From Desulfobacteraceae bacterium (GTDB lineage: Bacteria > Desulfobacterota > Desulfobacteria > Desulfobacterales > JAABRJ01), in contig JAABRJ010000495.1 of NCBI GenBank assembly GCA_011390985.1, positions 1 through 10,041 of the forward strand: 10,041 nucleotides of DNA, read 5' to 3'. A model generated the notes under the pieces. That model worked only from the letters and a program-made list of their open reading frames with translations, was not told where the DNA came from and did not search any database. The position numbers were made by a program, and so were the translations under genes. Positions 7,316-10,041 of the stretch are shown here, piece by piece. Positions within the stretch are counted from its first letter, which is position 1. The number at the start of each line of letters is the position of its first letter.

Positions 7316-7333
7316 GTAATTATTTGGAATTAC
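7316..7333. promoter_or_regulatory. AT-rich palindrome upstream of the M23 gene
   Basis: GTAATT (7316-7321) and AATTAC (7328-7333) are perfect inverted halves around a six-base spacer. The site is 15 bp upstream of the peptidase start, in the 59 bp gap after yceH. AT-rich symmetry in such a GC-rich neighbourhood suggests an operator or promoter element. No clear -35/-10 pair can be assigned, and no regulator is encoded nearby. Confidence 0.35.
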
Positions 7334-7360
7334 TCGTTACCGCGACCATAGCAGGATTCT

Positions 7361-8026
7361 TCATTCAAACTTCTGCTTGAATTCCAGAAACTGCCCGCGC
7401 AGATCCTCCAACGCCTGCTGCAGGCCGTCGACCGCCATTTCCAGCGCGGCGATGCGGTCGGCCGCAGCCGCCGCAGCGTCCTCCGGCGCGTCGGCCACCG
7501 GCGCTTCGGAGGCGTCGGCGGGCGGACCGGGCGTGCAGAAGAGGTGGCCAAACCGATTTTCCTTGTGCCCCGGACGGCGGGGGAGTTCCACGGCGAAAGG
7601 GCCCTTCTCGTGCGCGATCAACTTCTGCAGGCTGTGCTCGACCGCCGCCAGGCCGCCAAATTCCACCAGCCGCGCGCTGCGCGCGCGCAGCTCCCCGGCG
7701 GTCTGCGGCCCGCGCAGCAGCAGTTCACACAAAATGCCGAGTTCGCTGCTGGAAAATTCGGCCACAGCTTGCATATTGTGCTCATACTTGGGGGTCCGGC
7801 TGTTCTGGGTTTTGACCTGCCAGACCAGCCGCCGGCTGCGCAGACTGTCCAGCCCCCGGATGACCGCCGCCTCGTCCAGGGCCATGACCGGCTCGCGGTT
7901 GGTTTTCTGGTTGCAGGCGCTGATCAGGGTGTTCAGGGTCAGCGGATAATAGTCGGGGGTCGACATCTGTTTTTCGATCAGTGCCCCTAAAATGCGGGCT
8001 TCGATGGGGGTAAGCGAAATCTCCAT
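7361..8026 (-). CDS. yceH: YceH family (UPF0502/DUF480) winged-helix protein
   Basis: The 221-residue protein matches the YceH family over its full length. The opening L-T-P-I-E-A-R-I-L-G-A-L-I-E-K-Q is followed by M-S-T-P-D-Y-Y-P-L-T-L-N (21-32), A-C-N-Q-K-T-N-R-E-P (37-46) and Y-E-H-N. A second repeat begins near residue 92 (S-S-E-L-G-I-L-C-E-L-L-L-R-G-P-Q-T) and ends with R-F-G-H-L-F-C at 158-164. The two halves are winged-helix-like. A linker rich in Ala and Asp (165-188) then leads to a helix with coiled-coil character (189-220). The function is unsettled; the fold suggests DNA binding or protein association. The ATG at 8024-8026 has an AGAGGAG Shine-Dalgarno 5 nt upstream. It is the first gene of the minus-strand series yceH, M23 peptidase, SNF2 ATPase. 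Confidence 0.93.
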   Translation of the reverse strand: MEISLTPIEARILGALIEKQMSTPDYYPLTLNTLISACNQKTNREPVMALDEAAVIRGLDSLRSRRLVWQVKTQNSRTPKYEHNMQAVAEFSSSELGILCELLLRGPQTAGELRARSARLVEFGGLAAVEHSLQKLIAHEKGPFAVELPRRPGHKENRFGHLFCTPGPPADASEAPVADAPEDAAAAAADRIAALEMAVDGLQQALEDLRGQFLEFKQKFE

Positions 8027-8424
8027 GGTGCTCCTCTCAGCTCAGGCGGCGCCGCAAATGGTGGCGGCGGCGAAAAAAATCCAGCCGCTGCGCGACACGC
8101 TCAAGACGCCCCTGCGACCGGGGTTCGAAGCCCTCACCTCGCCGGCACGCGTATCGATGCGCAGACGTTTGGGGGTTTTTTACCACGGTTTTTGGACAAA
8201 CCGGGAATAAAAACGAAAAAATCATCGAGGGCAAACGATACGGTTTCCTCGCCGTTCTCTGCGCCTCGAGCGCAGCGGGCGGTGAATGGATACAAGCCGT
8301 TTTACTTTACGAGTGCTGCTTGACGCGCGCCGTGGGCGGCCGCATTCTACGGCCTGTCCCCGGGGCAACCGCGTCGGGGCCTCCCCCGAAGGCCGCCATC
8401 ACCCATTTTTGAGGAAACACGCCC
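8027..8424. other. Divergent intergenic region between yceH and the PHP gene
   Basis: About 400 bp without a convincing gene, which must hold outward promoters for both neighbours. The centre (8168-8222) is locally AT-rich. It contains an inverted repeat, CGGTTT (8186-8191) and AAACCG (8198-8203) around TTGGAC. A second perfect hairpin has CTGCGC (8259-8264) and GCGCAG (8270-8275) with loop CTCGA. Neither is followed by a T run. A TTGACG hexamer at 8320-8325 is 17 bp from CATTCT (8343-8348), a weak sigma-70-like candidate for the PHP gene. Confidence 0.4.
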
Positions 8425-9219
8425 ATGCTTATGAATGCCTTTCCCGGCTTCGACTGCCATATTCACAGCCATTTCTCGGACGGCCGCGAGAGCCTTGACA
8501 CCATGGCCCGCACCGCCGCCGGCCGGGGTTTGGCCGGTGTGGTGTTCACGGACCACATGCCGCTTCCCTTTGAAAACCGCTATGCCCTGGTGCGCCGGCG
8601 GCTGGATGCCTATCGCACCGAAATCAAGGCCGTGCGCCGGCGGATGAGCGGTCGTCTGCAGGTGCTGATGGGGCTGGAGATGGAGGTCCTGCCGTCACAC
8701 GCCGACTGGAGCCGGGAGATCGCCGAAGGGCCCTGGGACGTCCTGATCGCATCGGTGCACCAGGTGGAGCACGAGGGCCGGCGCTATCTCATCAACGGCA
8801 CCGAGGCGGAGTTCGCAGAGGCCCTCGAAACCGGCTTCGGGGGGGATATCCGGCGCCTTTGCAGCGCCTACTACCGCCAGAGCAGCGCCATGGTCGCAAC
8901 CGGCTGGTTCCGCATCCTGGGCCACCTCGACGTGGTGGGCAAGCACAACCGCAACGGCCGCTTTTTCGACGAAAGCGCCCCGTGGTACCGAGAGCTGGTG
9001 GCGGAACTGCTGGCGGCCGTCGAGCGCACCGGGATGGTGGTGGAGATCAACACCGGCGGCCTGGACCATGCCGTCCGCAGCACCTACCCGGGCGCCCGGA
9101 TCCTGGCGACCATCGCGGCAAGGGGCATCCCCGTCTGCCTGTCCTCGGATGCCCACCGCCCGGAGGAGGTCGCCCGCCACTTCGAGCGCTTCCCGATCCT
9201 CCCGCAACGGGCCGCCTGA
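8425..9219 (+). CDS. PHP-domain histidinol-phosphatase family protein (HisJ/HisK type)
   Basis: The 264-residue protein is a PHP (polymerase and histidinol phosphatase) metallohydrolase. Metal-binding motifs appear in order: D-C-H12-I-H14-S-H16 with S-D-G; T-D43-H44 (followed by M-P-L-P); G-L-E85-M-E87; S-V-H112-Q-V-E; G-H167-L-D169-V-V; E-I-N-T-G-G (207-212); and S-S-D242-A-H244. The full set implies an active trinuclear phosphoesterase. The pattern of T-D-H-M-P-L-P and G-L-E-M-E-V resembles histidinol-phosphatase of the PHP type, which removes phosphate from L-histidinol phosphate in histidine synthesis. No other his gene is in the window, so another phosphoester substrate remains possible. 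The ATG at 8425 has GAGGA (8411-8415) upstream; the ATG at 8431 is an alternative. It converges on recQ. Confidence 0.88.
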   Translation: MLMNAFPGFDCHIHSHFSDGRESLDTMARTAAGRGLAGVVFTDHMPLPFENRYALVRRRLDAYRTEIKAVRRRMSGRLQVLMGLEMEVLPSHADWSREIAEGPWDVLIASVHQVEHEGRRYLINGTEAEFAEALETGFGGDIRRLCSAYYRQSSAMVATGWFRILGHLDVVGKHNRNGRFFDESAPWYRELVAELLAAVERTGMVVEINTGGLDHAVRSTYPGARILATIAARGIPVCLSSDAHRPEEVARHFERFPILPQRAA

Positions 9220-9308
9220 AACGCCTTGGGTTTATTTCTTTCTGGGGCCCTGAATGCCCGCGATTTTTGGGCCCGCCCCGGGCGCAATCCGGCCCGCGCA
9301 AAGCCCTG
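9220..9308. terminator. Possible shared terminator region between the PHP gene and recQ
   Basis: This 89 bp gap separates two converging stops. GGGCCC blocks at 9245-9250 and 9269-9274 can pair across an 18-base loop, with T5 at 9264-9268 inside the loop rather than after the stem. It is a weak candidate for a two-way terminator. Confidence 0.25.
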
Positions 9309-10041
9309 TCAGTCGGCTGGCGCTTTAAACCCCTGGATGGCCGCCAGAAACCGCTCGCCGTAGCGGTCGGCCTTGGATTCGCCCACGCCGCTGATCGCCA
9401 GCAGGGCCTCGCGGCTGGCCGGGCGGCTGACTGCCATCTCGCGCAGGGTCTTGTCGTGGAAGATCACGTAGGCCGGCAGTTCCAGTTCCTTGGCGATCTC
9501 CAGGCGCAGGCGCCGCAGGGCCTCCCAGAGTTGCGCGGCCGGGCCCTCCAGGGTCGCCGCCCCCACCACGGCCTTGTCGCCCTGCGGTCGGGCGGCTTTC
9601 GGCGGCTTTTTGTCCCTTCGAAACCGGATCTCGGCTTCGCCCTTTAAAACCGCCCGGCTTTTTTCGGCCAGGCGGTAGCCCGCCCTTTCGGACATCTCCA
9701 CCGTCAGGTAGCCCGCGGCCATCAGCTGCCGGAAGACCGAGCGCCACTCCTGGGCCGACAGCTCCTGCCCGACCCCGAAGGTCTTGATGCGGTGGTGGCC
9801 GAAGCGCCGGATGCGCTCGTTGTCCTTTCCCAGCAGCACCTCCACCAGGTAGGCGGCGCCGAAGCGCTGGCCGGTGCGATAGACCGCCGAAAGCGCCTTC
9901 TGGGCGGCCACGGTCCCGTCCCAGGTTTCCGCCGCCTCCCGGCAGGTGCCGCAGTTGCCGCAGGGCTCATTGCGGCTTTCGCCGAAATAGCGCAGGAGCA
10001 CCTGCCGCCGGCAGGCGGTGGTCTCACAGTAGCCCAGCACC
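9309..10041 (-). CDS. recQ: ATP-dependent DNA helicase RecQ, C-terminal part (5'-truncated by window edge)
   Basis: The visible ~243 residues are the C-terminal third of RecQ. Numbering from the codon at 10038-10040, the zinc-binding cysteines are C10 (A-C-R-R-Q-V-L-L-R-Y-F-G-E) and C27, C30, C33 (P-C-G-N-C-G-T-C), as in E. coli RecQ. The RQC winged helix follows (about 45-135), with A-L-S-A-V-Y-R-T-G-Q-R-F-G, R-R-F-G-H-H-R-I-K-T-F-G-V-G and W-R-S-V-F-R-Q-L. A basic linker (140-160) leads to an HRDC domain (about 166-240), with P-A-Y-V-I-F-H-D-K-T-L-R-E-M-A and I-S-G-V-G. RecQ is a 3'-5' helicase acting in recombination and fork repair; HRDC aids binding to DNA. The ATPase domains lie beyond the window. 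The frame stays open to the window edge, so the GTG at 10040 is not a real start. Confidence 0.95.
   Translation of the reverse strand, partial: VLGYCETTACRRQVLLRYFGESRNEPCGNCGTCREAAETWDGTVAAQKALSAVYRTGQRFGAAYLVEVLLGKDNERIRRFGHHRIKTFGVGQELSAQEWRSVFRQLMAAGYLTVEMSERAGYRLAEKSRAVLKGEAEIRFRRDKKPPKAARPQGDKAVVGAATLEGPAAQLWEALRRLRLEIAKELELPAYVIFHDKTLREMAVSRPASREALLAISGVGESKADRYGERFLAAIQGFKAPAD

Noticed and set aside
8037..8234. 65-residue minus-strand frame upstream of yceH, with a tRNA T-loop-like TTCGAA at 8124-8129
   Set aside because: No acceptor-stem partner, no cloverleaf on either strand, and broken T-stem pairing; the peptide has no family resemblance.
8286..8498. 70-residue + strand frame overlapping the PHP start
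   Set aside because: No Shine-Dalgarno, overlaps a well-supported gene in another frame, and has no recognisable sequence.

Overview
The window is GC-rich and gene-dense, with nine recognisable protein genes and no rRNA, tRNA, IS element or CRISPR array that I can support. An in-frame UGA in a peroxiredoxin-like gene at the left edge reads naturally as selenocysteine. Together with the style of the other proteins, this suggests a selenoprotein-using deltaproteobacterium (Desulfobacterota). That assignment is inference, not proof.

Left edge (1-903): the + strand carries the 3' part of a thioredoxin-fold AhpC/TSA family 2 protein (SelU/PRXL2-like). Its redox motif is U-P-F-C, with U encoded by TGA at 64-66 and a SECIS-like hairpin just downstream. 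It converges on a minus-strand DUF2237 gene.

Middle left (1040-3540): two minus-strand MFS exporter genes overlap by ATGA, in the order YnfM-like 12-TM transporter then a second MFS transporter. The second has a one-base frameshift in a run of six T (six A on the + strand, 2157-2162). The first begins inside a ~124 bp imperfect palindromic repeat (3417-3540), which supplies its only visible ATG start codons and its first ~36 residues.

Middle right (3684-8026): a minus-strand series runs YceH (UPF0502) -> signal-peptide M23 metallopeptidase -> SWI2/SNF2 ATPase with two SWIM zinc fingers. Gaps are 59 and 69 nt, so it may be one transcription unit. The peptidase has an H-x-D in place of the usual H-x-H.

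Right (8425-10041): after a ~400 bp divergent intergenic region, a + strand PHP-family histidinol-phosphatase-like gene converges on the 3' end of recQ (zinc-binding, winged-helix and HRDC parts), which runs off the window.

Most of this is housekeeping or accessory content. The items most worth a second look are the selenoprotein that ordinary gene calling would truncate, and the palindromic repeat fused to the start of an MFS gene.
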